The notes under the pieces are model-generated. The model worked only from the letters and a program-made list of their open reading frames with translations. It had not been told where the DNA came from and ran no database searches. From Scalesia atractyloides (Eukaryota > Streptophyta > Magnoliopsida > Asterales > Asteraceae), in contig CAMTDV010000018.1 of NCBI GenBank assembly GCA_947069175.1, forward strand, positions 45,210,869 through 45,274,868: a stretch of 64,000 nucleotides of DNA, given 5' to 3'. This document shows, piece by piece, positions 45,386 through 56,986 of the stretch; position 1 is the stretch's first letter; each line of letters starts with the position of its first letter. The translations under genes were made by a program, and so were the position numbers.

Positions 45386-46544
45386 ATATCGTGGCGTTAT
45401 CGAAATCACTTCAATTAGTACAAGACATGACATTTTTACAAAACATGACATCTTTGACAAAAGACATGATATTTTATTTCAAAACAAGACAAATTTTATA
45501 CAAATCATTTTTATTGGATATTTATTTAACTATGCATCATTTCTTTTAAACATTGATTTTCTTGTGATTTTATAAAAGAAAATACTTTTTAAGGATTCAT
45601 GACTACTTTTCGTTAAAAATCTATTTTAACTTTCGAGTCATGAATCCTCCTCAATAAAACCTATGTATCTCACAGGCATTTTTATGCTGACGTACCTATT
45701 TTCACATGTGTTTCAGGAGCTAATGTTTGAGATTGTTCATGCAACACTTAGGATGGACTTTGAGCTTTATTGACTTAAAACCTACAAGACAATAATAATG
45801 TTGTTGTTATTTCGCAAAGACAATTTAATTTCCGTTTTGTTTTCCTTTACTCCAAGACAATGTAATCAAACTTAATGTTAAATAAACAACTTTAATTCCC
45901 ATGGTTGTTCCGCCTCGGTTTGTTGTTTTACACGGTCGGGCTGTGACAGAAAGATTGGTATCAGAGCCATTGGTTATAGGGAATTAGGTTATTAGTAATG
46001 CTTTGACCTAGACTATAACCTTTCTAGGACCCTAACACAAGTTACCTTGTGTTTAGATTATTAAAACAAAATACTATCACCTATCCTTAGGTAATGACCA
46101 AAAACAAATTCCCAAATTACAATTCCGTTTTGAAAATAATCATCTATCCTTAGATGATTTGTTTTGGCTTTATGCCTTCCAAAGTTTTCAAAATCTCGTC
46201 AAAGTTCGGGTTTAATAATGTGAAAACATGCAATCTGGAAGGGTGGGTGCCAGTACCTTGAGTTTTCTGTCTAAGGTTAGAGTGTTCATACAAATCCACT
46301 TAATCGGACCAGTCACTCCTACCTGGGAACTCTTGGGGTGAGTATCCACCTATAGGCTAAAGCATGTCTTCACGATACATTATCAATACCCATTTACTTT
46401 GATTAGTGTTGTGTGTCGTTTGTTTGTTTGATGTAACAAACAAATGACCACCATCCTTGCATTTCGTCGATATTTATAACATTTCATTTTGACTATCCAA
46501 CATTCATCTCACTCTCTTTCTCTCATGATTTTCTCTCTCTTAGA

Positions 46545-47640
46545 ATGCCTCCTCATCGAAATGTGAATTCGGACGCTGATATGGCAGCTTTGATAGCTTA
46601 GCAGTTTGCTGCTGTACAACCCAATCTCATAACTCAAATAAACCATGCCAAAAATAAAAACAATGCACCTGCTGCATGCAACTTTAAACAGTTTAACTTG
46701 GCTAAACCACTCAAGTTTAGTGGTTCTGAGGGAGCAACTGGGCTCCTACAGTGGTTCAAGAGTCTTGAGAGTACATTCCGTCATGTCCAATGTCCGAATG
46801 AATGAAAGGCCGAGTTTACTTCGAGCATGTTCCAAAAGAGGGCGCTCACGTGGTGGAACGGAGTGGTGAGAGATAGGGGTGCAGATGTTGCTATGGGTCA
46901 AACTTGGGAAGAACTTAGGGCTCTAATGATGAAAGAGTTCTACCCTTATCACGAGCAAAGGGCACTCGAAAATTAGTTCCACGACCTAAAGCAAGACAGT
47001 GGTGAGCACCGTGCTTACACCGATCGGTATGAGGAATTAATCCTGCTATGTCCCACGATGGTCACGCCTTTGGATAAGGTGATTGAAAAGTACATAGACG
47101 GTCTTCCAGACCCAGTTCAGGATATTGTCGCCGGCAGCACCCTACTTCTGTCCGACAAGACATCGAACTAGCAGCTACCTTGACTGACTCTAAAGTCAAA
47201 AAGGGTAAACTCCACCGAAAAGGTCACAAGAAATCGTCTGATAAGTCTCAGAAACGCAAGGGAAACAATGCTGAAACTTCAAAGAAGTCTAGGAAGCGCA
47301 AGGCTTCGAAGAACTTTGTTGTCACTACACAACCTAACCAAGCTGCTCCTAATCAGCCAGCTCAACCGCCAGCCAAGAAACAATATGTTGGCAATGCACC
47401 TCTATGCAACAAGTGTAACAGTCACCATCAACCACATTTATAGTGCCGCATTTGCACTAACTGTGGGAAATCTGGTCATCTTGCCAACACTTGTTGTCTT
47501 GCTCTTACCCAGAATCCAGTAGCCTAAAACCCTATTCAGCAACATGCACGACCTCACTATCCACCTGGGTCTTGCTACAATTTTGGGGATCTTACCCACT
47601 ACAGGAATAACTTCCTGAAGTTGGCAAATGCAAACCCAGC
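46545..47640 (+). pseudogene. gag: Element E gag
   Basis: Starts MPPHRNVNSDADMAALIA, then TAG (46599-46601, shared). It then continues FAAVQPNLITQINHA, FSGSEGATGLLQWFKSLEST, PNE-stop, TSSMFQKRALTWWNGVVRDR and ALEN-stop (GAG to TAG). A one-base loss near 47140 shifts the frame. The C-terminal part (47180-47443) has KKGKLHRKGHKKSSDKSQ and LCNKCNSHHQPHL-stop (CAG to TAG); then CTNCGKSGHLANTC and CYNFGDLTHYRNNF, where two zinc ligands are lost. Same lesions as F almost throughout. Confidence 0.9.
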
Positions 47641-48372
47641 TCATGGACGAGCATTTAACATCAATGCTAATGAGGCTCGGGCTAATAATGAAGTAGTCAA
47701 CGGTACGTTCTTTGTTAACAACCATCCTGCTTCAATTCTTTTCGATTCAGGTGCCGATAAAAGTTTTGTATCCCTAGCTTTTGAACCTTTTCTTTCAATG
47801 CCTAGAACAAAACTAGGAAAGCCCATGACAGTCGAAATAGCTAGTGGCAAACCCCTTAACTTGATTCTGTCATCCGTGATTGCCAATTGAACCTTAACAA
47901 CCACCTTTTTACCATTGACCTCACGCCAATGCAACTCGGGAGCTTTGATATCATAGTAGGGATGGACTGGTTATCTAAACACCATGCGAAGGTGATTTGT
48001 TTTGATAAGATCGTTCGTATACCTCTTTCGTCTGGTGAAACTTTGGAGGTTCGTGGAGAAAAACCCGTTAGTAGCCTTAAACTCATGACATGTACCCCAG
48101 CCTATAAATACCTACGAGAGAATTATGTTGCTTTCTTGGCACGTATCATAGAGGACAAAGGCAGGGGTAAAACTATTAAGGACATCCCCGTTGTTCGGGA
48201 TTATCCTGAGGTGTTTCCTGACGAGCTACCTGGTTTACCCCTAGTACGTCAAGTTGAGTTCCGTATAGATCTTGTACCTAGTGCCAACCCTATAGCCAAA
48301 TCCCCATACCGCCTTGCACTGTCTGAGATGCAAGAGTTATCTAAACAACTCCAGGAGTTGTCTGACAAATGA
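47641..48372 (+). pseudogene. pol (PR): Element E protease and RT start
   Basis: 47621-47890 encodes FFVNNHPASILFDSGADKSF (catalytic DSG) and stops by a frameshift at NLILSSVIAN. 47887-48372 has GSFDIIVGMDWLSKHHAKVI, LKLMTCTPAYKYLRENYVAF and the RT entry DYPEVFPDELPGLPLVRQVE, ending at a TGA in SDK-stop (GGA to TGA, shared with F but not with C). The protease fold would be complete across the frameshift. Confidence 0.88.
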
Positions 48373-49560
48373 TTCATTCGTCCGAGCTTTTCACCTTGGG
48401 GCGCTCCAGTCCTATTTGTGAAAAAGAAGGATGGATCCTTCCGTATGTGTATCGATTACCGTGAGCTCAACAAACTCACGATCAAAAATTGATATCCCCT
48501 ATCTCACATTGATGATCTCTTTGATCAGCTACAATGTGCTACATACTTCTCAAAGATTGATCTACGTTCTGGGTATCATCAGCTTCGTGTTCTCGAGAAA
48601 GATATTCCCAAAACTGCTTTCTGCACTCGATATGGTCATTATGAGTTCACTGTTATGCCTTTTCGTCTGACAAATGCTCCTACCGTTTTTATGGACTTGA
48701 TGAATAGGGTTTGTAAGCCTTATTTGGATAAGTTCATCATTGTTTTCATTAATGATGTTTTGATTTATTCAAAGTCTCGAGTCGATCACGAGCAACATCT
48801 CCGTTTAACGATGGAACTCCTAAAGAAAGATCAACTCTATGCCAAGTTCTCCAAATGTGAATTTTGTCTTAAGGAAGTTTAATTCTTGGGACATATTATC
48901 AACGAACAAGGTATATATGTAGATCCCGCCAAAATTAGTGTGATTAAGAAATGGGATACACCTACTACTCCTACCGAAGTTCGTTCATTTCTTGGTCTCG
49001 CGGGTTACTACCATCGCTTTATCGCAAACTTCTCAAAGATTGCGGTTCCCCTCACTGCTTTGACTCAAAAGAATAAACCTTTTGAGTGGGGACCCAAACA
49101 AGAAGAAGCATTCCAGACCTTGAAACATAAACTTTGTAATGCTCCTATTTTATCCTTACCTGAAGGTAATGACGACTTTTTCTTACATTGTGATGCATCG
49201 AACTTAGGCCTTGGCTGCGTTCTCATGCAAAGGAACAAAGTTATAGCCTTTGCATCAAGACAGTTAAAAATTCACGAAAAGAACTACACCACTCATGATC
49301 TTGAGTTGGGTGCTGTGTTTTCGCTCTGTTAATTTGGAGGCATAATCTATACGGCACAAAATGCGTGGTATTCATTGACCACAAAAGTCTCCAGCACATT
49401 CTCAATCAGAAAGAACTAAACATGAGACAACGACGATGGGTCGAACTTCTGAACGACTACGACCGTGAGATTTGTTACCATCCTGGTAAGGCGAATGTCG
49501 TAGCCGATGCGCTTAGTCGTAAAGAACGAGTCAAGCTACATTGTGTTCAAGTTCGATCTG
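48373..49560 (+). pseudogene. pol (RT-RH): Element E reverse transcriptase and RNase H
   Basis: KDGSFRMCIDYRELNKLTIK, a TGA (CGA to TGA, shared with F), then FDQLQCATYFSKIDLRSGYH and 48655-48882 with NAPTVFMDLMNRV. The active site reads VFINDVLIYSKS: the first catalytic Asp is Asn, shared with F. TAA at 48880 (shared with C and F). 48886-49332 carries YHRFIANFSKIAVPLTAL and LHCDASNLGLGCVL. It breaks at GAVFSLC with the same lesion as C, and RNase H resumes in 49365-49685. Not functional. Confidence 0.9.
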
Positions 49561-50760
49561 ATATTCAAAACTGTGTCTCCCAAGCTCAACGTACTTGTGT
49601 TACACAAGGCATGATGGGTGATGAATTACCACAACATCTTGAGCTTCAACTTGAAACAAAAGACAATGGGTATTTTATTATCTAAACAGTTTGTGGGTTC
49701 CAAGTCAAGACAATTTCCGCACCTTGATAATGGATGAAGCTCATAAGTCTCGTTTTTCAATTCATCCACGTGTAGAAAAAAAATTTACAAGGACCTTCGT
49801 GCCTAGTATTGGTGGTCGGGTATGAAGAAAGACACAGCCTTGTACGTCTCCAAATGCCTTAAGGTAAAAACCGAACATCAATGCCTTTCTAGTTTTCTGG
49901 AACAACCTGAAATTCCGGTTTGGAAATGGGAAAGCATTACAATGTATCTCATTACCAAATTACCGAGCACATCTAGAGGTCATGATGCCATTTGGGTAAT
50001 CGTTGACCGTCTAACCAAGTCAGCACACTTTATAGCAATCCGTGAGGATTTCCCTGCTGACAAACTTGCTAAAATCTATGTGGATGAAATTGTATCTCGT
50101 CATGGTGTTCCTTTGGACATCATATCTGATCGTGACGCTCAATTCTCATCTCATTTTTGGAGGACCATGCAATCTGCCATTAGAGCCAAACTTAACCTGA
50201 GCACTGCTTATCATCCTCAAACGGATGGACAATCTGAAAGAAAAATCCTGACACTGGAGGATATGCTTAGAGCTTGTGTGATTGACTTTGGTGGCAGTTG
50301 GGATTCACATCTACCTTTGATCGAATTCTCCTACAATAATAGTTATCACACCAGCATTAACATGGCTCCTTTCAAAGCTCTTTATGGTCGAAAATGTCAT
50401 TCACCTATCTGTTGGAATGAGATTGGTGAATCTCAATTCACCGGACACGAACTCATTCAAGACACAACAGACAAAGTCAAAACAATTGGGGACAATCTCT
50501 TGACAGCTAGAAGTCGTCAAAAGAGTTACGCGGACAAAAGACGCAAGCCCTTGGAATTCCAAGTCGGTGACCATGTCCTACTCAAGGTATCCCCTTGGAA
50601 AGGCGTGGTTAGATTTGGAAAGAAAGGAAAACTTGCACCTAGATATGTTGGACCATTCAAGATCATTGAGAAAATCGGAAAGGTGGCCTACAAACTTAAG
50701 CTACCTCCTGAACTTGGAAATGTTCATCCGACCTTCCACGTTTCCAATTTAAAAAAGTGT
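49561..50760 (+). pseudogene. pol (INT): Element E integrase
   Basis: The zinc-binding part is damaged (frameshift in a poly-A run near 49785; stop at 49684). 49822-50940 then stays open for 372 aa: YLITKLPSTSRGHDAIWVIV (first Asp), IISDRDAQFSSHFWRTMQSA (second Asp), TDGQSERKILTLEDMLRACV (Glu), PLIEFSYNNSYHTSINMAPF and GDHVLLKVSPWKGVVRFGKK. The three catalytic residues are all present. One CLTC half of the zinc site is lost (SKCLKVK). This is the longest open integrase in the window. Confidence 0.92.
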
Positions 50761-50997
50761 TTAGTTGATGAAAACCTCCACATCCCTCTTGATGAAATTC
50801 GTGTTAATGACACGTTACACTTTGTCGAGAAACCAATGGAAATTTTGGATCGTGAAGTCCAAAAGCTTAAGCGCAGACGTATACCGATTGTTAAAGTTCG
50901 CTGGAAGTCCAAACGTGGCCCAGAGTTTACTTGGGAATGAGAGGACCAGATGAAGGCCAAATATCCACATCTATTCTCACAAGTTTCCTCTAATTAA
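50761..50997 (+). pseudogene. pol (CHD): Element E chromodomain tail
   Basis: Continues in frame from integrase: PPELGNVHPTFHVSNLKKCL, then EKPMEILDREVQKLKRRRIP and VRWKSKRGPEFTWE-stop (CGA to TGA at about 50938), followed by KAKYPHLFSQVSSN-TAA (50995-50997). This is the chromodomain-like end of Tekay/Del-type integrases, thought to steer insertion to heterochromatin, in keeping with such nested arrays. Confidence 0.8.
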
Positions 50998-51923
50998 ATT
51001 TCGGGACGAAATTTCCAAAAGTAGGGGAGACTGTGACATCTGTGTATTTCCATCATCGTACAATTCCGAAACAATTTTGTGTTTAATAACATTATGTTTT
51101 ATTCCAAGATTTGTGTATTTATTTATGGCATTTCATATTTTCAATGCTTGTTCAGTTTCGATCTTTCAAATCACTTCTGGAAGTGAAATCGCAAACTGTT
51201 ACGCAATCGTAAGTAGTTTAACGTGAAATATGCTCCAGAACAATGACATAAGCTTAACATACCCTAAATATCCTTTACATAACTTAGAAATAAATTTGGA
51301 AGGGTTCGGTATGGCAAAAACATGCTTATTCAACTTTAGGGGCTATTTTGCAAATATTGCGAAACTATGCCGTTACGCGTATTTCCTAATTCGAAAAATG
51401 TACGCACTTCCTTAATTTTTTTAATCATTAAAATCTTGTATTTTAATGATTGGAATGCAAAAATATCTTACGCATTTACGGTCATTTGCGCGTTCGTTAC
51501 GGTTTTCGTCGTAATTAACCAAAAACCACAACCGTACAACCGAACGAACCAACACCCGGGATATTTTTGGAAACATTTCAAGTTCCCTACGCTTAATCAT
51601 CCTTATAAAGCTTTAAAATGAGGTTAACGGGTGTTAAAGTGCCAAAATGCGACAATATCAAGTTTAGGGGCCAATTATGCCAATTCTAAAACTTATGCCC
51701 CTGCAAGGGCCTTACGGACCGTAAGGCAAAACCCCATATGGTCCGTAAGGGGTGCCAGAGCAGAAGCTACCTATTTTCAACTTGGCAGCTTCTTGTTTAC
51801 TTCTTTGGACACTAAGCACTTGTTATTGCCACACTTCTCTTGGTTGCAACACCTCACTAAACACTTGTAACGATCCTACAACATCTCCTAACACTTGGAT
51901 TGATCTTGTGGCTTCAAGAAATC

Positions 51924-51931
51924 TATAAATA
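51924..51931 (+). promoter_or_regulatory. TATA box of LTR B
   Basis: TATAAATA, then CCCCC and a CT-rich tract; the likely start lies near 51955. Confidence 0.65.
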
Positions 51932-52069
51932 CCCCCATTGTTGCAACCAATTTCCTTGCTCATTCACTCTTTCTTTCTCTCTTGCTCTACTTGGAGGCTA
52001 CGACTTAGTTGGGGGCTTCCTAACTGAGCATTCTTATTCTCGGGGGTCTTCAAGTGTTCTCCAACACAA

Positions 52070-54330
52070 GTAAGTGCCCTCTCCTAGTCTTGTTCCATTT
52101 CTTTTAGCTTGTTTAGCTAAAAGTCAAACAATTTGACTTTCTGTTTAACTTTCAGTTTTGACCATTAATCGGTCAAGTCAAAGTCCAATTGGACTTTGCA
52201 ACGTGATCGTAATCATGATGGTTATGATCCATAGCAATCATGCCTACTGATTACCACGTTTACTAGTCGAAGTGACAAGTCAAAGTTTCGGTCAATAATG
52301 CGCAAAGTGAGCGTTATACGGCGAAACTATTTTCGGGTATCAAAACACTTTGTTTTGATACCAAATCAGTTTTATAAACTTAGTTAGACATGTTTAACAT
52401 GTCTAACTCGTCACTTTTAGTTTAGTGCTTGTTTAGGGTCGTAAGTCGAGCGGTCTTGACCACCGCTTTGAATTTCGAATCCGACCCGTTTGGTCGATCT
52501 TAGGATCTAACCAAACTCATATTAGTGACCAAGTTGTATAGGGAATAACCTTCCAAGGTTATACCTTATGGTCTTGTTGTTTGGTTAGCATTATGTTAAG
52601 TTGCTTATTATGCCTTTAATAATGACTAAATGCCCTTTTTACGCATAAATCGACTTTAAGCATATGTAACATAAATTTTGATGCATAATCTGATGTTACA
52701 ACATTATTAAACAAGTTTTGGCATATAAGACTTATCATAACATATATCTAACAATCCGAACACATATTTACGCAAATGACATGTTAACGTAGCGTAAACT
52801 ACCTTAACGAGTCATAACGGGTCAAAAGCACTTAGAAATCTTTCCAAATCAGAAAGTTAACTTTATTAAACCATTTCATATGAGTTCCAACACTCATTTG
52901 GTTTATGCGGTTTTATTCTATCCTAAGCTTCCGATTAAAATCCCGACATTTACATTGTTATCCGATATTAGGACTCACTTGATTTCCAGGACTCTTGAGC
53001 TTTGTATATCCATCTTGAACAAGGATACTTTTGCAATTCTAAGTGAGTACATCGTTTTCAAATGATTTGGTGTGATACACATGTGCCTATTGTTATTTTC
53101 ATGTTTTCACGCTTTCATGACATATACTTGCTATGTTCATGTAGCACAATATATAGTACATGATTTCAATTATGTTTTGCTATGTATATTGACTGAGCAT
53201 GCTAGCACATTGATTTCAAGGACACCTTTTGCAGCATATGTTGACTTAGCATATGAGCACATTGATTTACATTACATTTTGCTATGTATGTTGACTGAGC
53301 ATGCTAGCACATTGATTACATGGACATTTCTACTTCGTATGTTGACTTAGCATACTTCGTACATGGTTTAAAGACATTTTTCATGACATTTCTTCCATTG
53401 ACTATGACATTTGGTATGTTTAAAAAGACATAATACATTCATTAACATTGATCACACCGCTCGGTAGTATGTAATGGTACCATAGGACTTGACAAAATCC
53501 TGTTCCCCGCTTCCTAGGTTTGTTTGGAAGTAGGGAATGACAGAATCCGAATACATTTTTGATAAACCTTTGACTTGATAAGGGTTTATCCGACGGTCTC
53601 AAGGCTTGAATGTATGCGATAAACAAAACTCAGATAAATGTTCGTATCAAATAAAGCAATGGTTTTCAAAACATAACTTTTGATTTAAACCTTTGTTTAT
53701 TCAAAGACATTGTTTTGTACAAGACATTTTATTATACACGACTTTATTACAAATGGTTTAAGTATAGACTTTTACTTGCCATACAAGACAAATGGTTATT
53801 ACACTTCATTTTATATACAAGACATGGTTTACACTAACATTAGACATTGTTTACACATGACAATTGACATTGGTTTAAACAAGATATAACTTGATGATTT
53901 TTGGTAAGTGATTTAAATAACGAAATGTATGTAAAATAATAAAAGCATGGTCGATATGCCGTTGGTACTTCCTATATATAAGTGCTTTTATTATATTACG
54001 TATCGTGGCGTTAGCGAAATCACTTCAATTAGTACAAGACATGACATTTTTACAAAACATGACATCTTTGAAAAAAGACATGATATTTTATTTCAAAACA
54101 AGACAAATTTTATACAAATCATTTTTATTGGATATTTATTTAACTATGCATCATTTCTTTTAAACATTGATTTTCTTGTGATTTTATAAAAGAAAATACT
54201 TTTTAAGGATTCATGACTACTTTTCGTTAAAAATCTATTTTAACTTTCGAGTCATGAATCCTCCTCAATAAAACCTATGTATCTCACAGGCATTTTTATG
54301 CTGACGTACCTATTTTCACATGTGTTTCAG
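52070..54330 (+). other. Candidate intron inside LTR B
   Basis: Donor CCAACACAA/GTAAGTG and acceptor GCTGACGTACC..CACATGTGTTTCAG/GAGC, 2,261 bp. Equivalent sites: LTR A 33436 and 45716; LTR C 60688 and 62961 (TTTTAG). Confidence 0.4.
53931..53999 (+). other. Conserved 69-nt stem-loop, LTR B copy
   Basis: Arms are the same as in LTR A. The loop has three or four changes (for example TGGTCGATATGCCG) but the TACTTCCTATATATAAG half is unchanged. Confidence 0.78.
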
Positions 54331-55157
54331 GAGCTAATGTTTGAGATTGTTCATGCAACACTTAGGATGGACTTTGAGCTTTATTGACTTAAAACCTACA
54401 AGACAATAATAATGTTGTTGTTATTTCGCAAAGACAATTTAATTTCCGTTTTGTTTTCCTTTACTCCAAGACAATGTAATCAAACTTAATGTTAAATAAA
54501 CAACTTTAATTCCCATGGTTGTTCCGCCTCGGTTTGTTGTTTTACACGGTCGGGCTGTGACAGAAAGATTGGTATCAGAGCCATTGGTTATAGGGAATTA
54601 GGTTATTAGTAATGCTTTGACCTAGACTATAACCTTTCTAGGACCCTAACACAAGTTACCTTGTGTTTAGATTATTAAAACAAAATACTATCACCTATCC
54701 TTAGGTAATGACCAAAAACAAATTCCCAAATTACAATTCCGTTTTGAAAATAATCATCTATCCTTAGATGATTTGTTTTGGCTTTATGCCTTCCAAAGTT
54801 TCAAAATCTCGTCAAAGTTCGGGTTTAATAATGTGAAAACATGCAATCTGGAAGGGTGGGTGCCAGTACCTTGAGTTTTCTGTCTAAGGTTAGAGTGTTC
54901 ATACAAATCCACTTAATCGGACCAGTCACTCCTACCTGGGAACTCTTGGGGTGAGTATCCACCTATAGGCTAAAGCATGTCTTCACGATACATTATCAAT
55001 ACCCATTTACTTTGATTAGTGTTGTGTGTCGTTTGTTTGTTTGATGTAACAAACAAATGACCACCATCCTTGCATGTCGTCGATATTTATAACATTTCAT
55101 TTTGACTATCCAACATTCATCTCACTCTCTTTCTCTCATGATTTTCTCTCTCTTAGA

Positions 55158-56253
55158 ATGCCTCCTCATCGAAATGTGAATTCGGATGCTGATATGGCAG
55201 CTTTGATAGCTTAGCAGTTTGCTGCTGTACAACCCAATCTCATAACTCAAATAAACCATGCCAAAAATAAAAACAATGCACCTGCTGCATGCAACTTTAA
55301 ACAGTTTAACTTGGCTAAACCACTCAAGTTTAGTGGTTCTGAGGGAGCAACTGGGCTCCTACAGTGGTTCAAGAGTCTTGAGAGTACATTCCGTCATGTC
55401 CAATGTCCGAATGAATGAAAGGCCGAGTTTACTTCGAGCGTGTTCCAAAAGAGGGTGCTCACGTGGTGGAACGGAGTGGTGAGAGATAGGGGTGCAGATG
55501 TTGCTATGGGTCAAACTTGGGAAGAACTTAGGGCTCTAATGATGAAAGAGTTCTACCCTTATCACGAGCAAAGGGCACTCGAAAATTAGTTCCACGACCT
55601 AAAGCAAGACAGTGGTGAGCACCGTGCTTACACCGATCGGTATGAGGAATTAATCCTGCTATGTACCACGATGGTCACGCCTTTGGATAAGGTGATTGAA
55701 AAGTACATAGACGGTCTTCCTGACCCAGTTCAGGATATTGTCGCCGGCAGCACCCTACTTCTGTCCGACAAGACGTCGAACTAGCAGCTACCTTGACTGA
55801 CTCTAAAGTCAAAAAGGGTAAACTCCACCGAAAAGGTCACAAGAAATCGTCTGATAAGTCTCAGAAACGCAAGGCAAACAATGCTGAAACTTAAAAGAAG
55901 TCTAGGAAGCGCAAGGCTTCCAAGAACTTCGTTGTCACTATACAACCTAACCAAGCTGCTCCTAATCAGCCAGCTCAACCGCCGGCCAAGAAACAATATG
56001 TTGGCAATGCACCTCTATGCAACAAGTGTAACAGTCACCATCAACCACATTTATAGTGCCGCATTTGCACTAACTGTGGGAAATCTGGTCATCTTGCCAA
56101 CACTTGTCATCTTGCTCCTACCTAGAATCCAGTAGCCCAAAACCCTATTCAGCAACATGCGCGACCTCACTATCCACCTGGGTCTTGCTACAATTTTAGG
56201 GATCTTACCCACTACAGGAATAACTTCCCGAAGTTGGCAAATGCAAACCCAGC
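55158..56253 (+). pseudogene. gag: Element F gag
   Basis: Same start and same lesions as element E gag: TAG at codon 19 (55212-55214), PNE-stop, ALEN-stop, and the one-base loss near 55755. It has its own extra changes: a TAA where E has a Ser codon (ACTTAAAAG near 55890), and TAG for CAG near 56124. Zinc knuckles CTNCGKSGHLANTC and CYNFRDLTHYRNNF, the second without two ligands. Near-identity to E shows that they duplicated after becoming defective. Confidence 0.9.
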
Positions 56254-56986
56254 TCATGGATGAGCATTTAACATCAATGCTAATGAGGCTCGGGCTAACA
56301 ATGAAGTAGTCAACGGTACGTTCTTTGTTAACAACCATCCTGCTTCAATTCTTTTCGATTCGGGTGCCGATAAAAGTTTTGTATCCCTAGCTTTTGAACC
56401 TTTTCTTTCAATGCCTAGAACAAAACTAGGAAAGCCCTTGACAGTCGAAATAGCTAGTGGCAAACCCCTTAAACTTGATTATGTCATCCGTGATTGCCAA
56501 TTGAACCTTAACAACCACCTTTTTACCATTGACCTCACGCCAATGCAACTCGGGAGCTTTGATATCATAGTAGGGATGGACTGGTTATTTAAACACCATG
56601 CGAAGGTGATTTGTTTTGATAAGATCGTTCGTATACCCCTTTCGTCTGGTGAAACTTTAGAGGTTCGTGGAGAAAAACCGGTTAGTAGCCTTAAACTCAT
56701 GACATGTACCCCAGCCTATAAATACCTACGAGAGAATTATGTTGCTTTCTTGGCACGTATCATAGAGGACAAAGGCAGGGGTAAAACTATTAAGGACATC
56801 CCCGTTGTTCGGGATTATCCTGAGGTGTTTCCTGACAAGCTACCTGGTTTACCCCTAGTACGTCAAGTTGAGTTCCGTATAGATCTTATACCTAGTGCCA
56901 ACCCTATAGCCAAATCCCCATACCGCCTTGCACTGTCTGAGATGCAAGAGTTATCTAAACAGCTCCAGCAGTTGTCTGACAAATGA
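56254..56986 (+). pseudogene. pol (PR): Element F protease and RT start
   Basis: HPASILFDSGADKSFVSLAF (catalytic DSG) near 56340, then 56411-56986 open for 191 aa: MPRTKLGKPLTVEIASGKPL, GSFDIIVGMDWLFKHHAKVI and PEVFPDKLPGLPLVRQVEFR, ending in the SDK-TGA shared with E. It lacks the frameshift that E has after KPLNL. A TGA (GATGAGC, from CGA) precedes the protease near 56261. Confidence 0.88.

Larger units (their letters stand above)
32390..45948 (+). repeat. Array LTR A, shared by elements C and E, split by element D
   Basis: Starts TATGACATCTG (TGTGAC with one change) after the element C PPT and resumes at 43983 after element D. It ends ..GGGCTGTGACA at 45948, just before the PBS of element E. 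Without D and one TSD it is 3,553 bp. It carries a TATA box (33290-33297), the donor at 33436, a palindrome chain (33480-33780), the hairpin repeats (44570-44765), the 69-nt stem-loop (45317-45385) and the acceptor at 45716. Confidence 0.9.
45949..51031 (+). mobile_element. Gypsy array element E, internal region
   Basis: Lies between LTR A and LTR B, with PBS TGGTATCAGAGC (45956-45967) and PPT AAAAGTAGGGGAGAC (51017-51031). It is full-length in layout: leader with candidate intron 46338-46543, gag, PR, RT, RH, INT, chromodomain. With element F it forms repeats of about 8.61 kb that are near-identical through gag and RT, including shared stops. Confidence 0.93.
51032..54562 (+). repeat. Array LTR B, shared by elements E and F
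   Basis: 3,531 bp, TGTGACATCTGTG to GGGCTGTGACA. TATA box 51924-51931, donor ACACAA/GTAAGTG (52070), palindrome chain 52115-52410, hairpin repeats 53180-53365, stem-loop 53931-53999, acceptor ending 54330. The first half is closest to LTR C and the last 600 bp to LTR A. Confidence 0.92.

Noticed and set aside
45333..45575. 80-aa ORF (MVDTPLVLPIYKCFYYITYRG) repeated in LTR A, B and C
   Set aside because: Its start lies in the conserved stem-loop and the rest is repetitive LTR sequence; similarity between copies is explained by LTR homology. No match in element B beyond the stem-loop.
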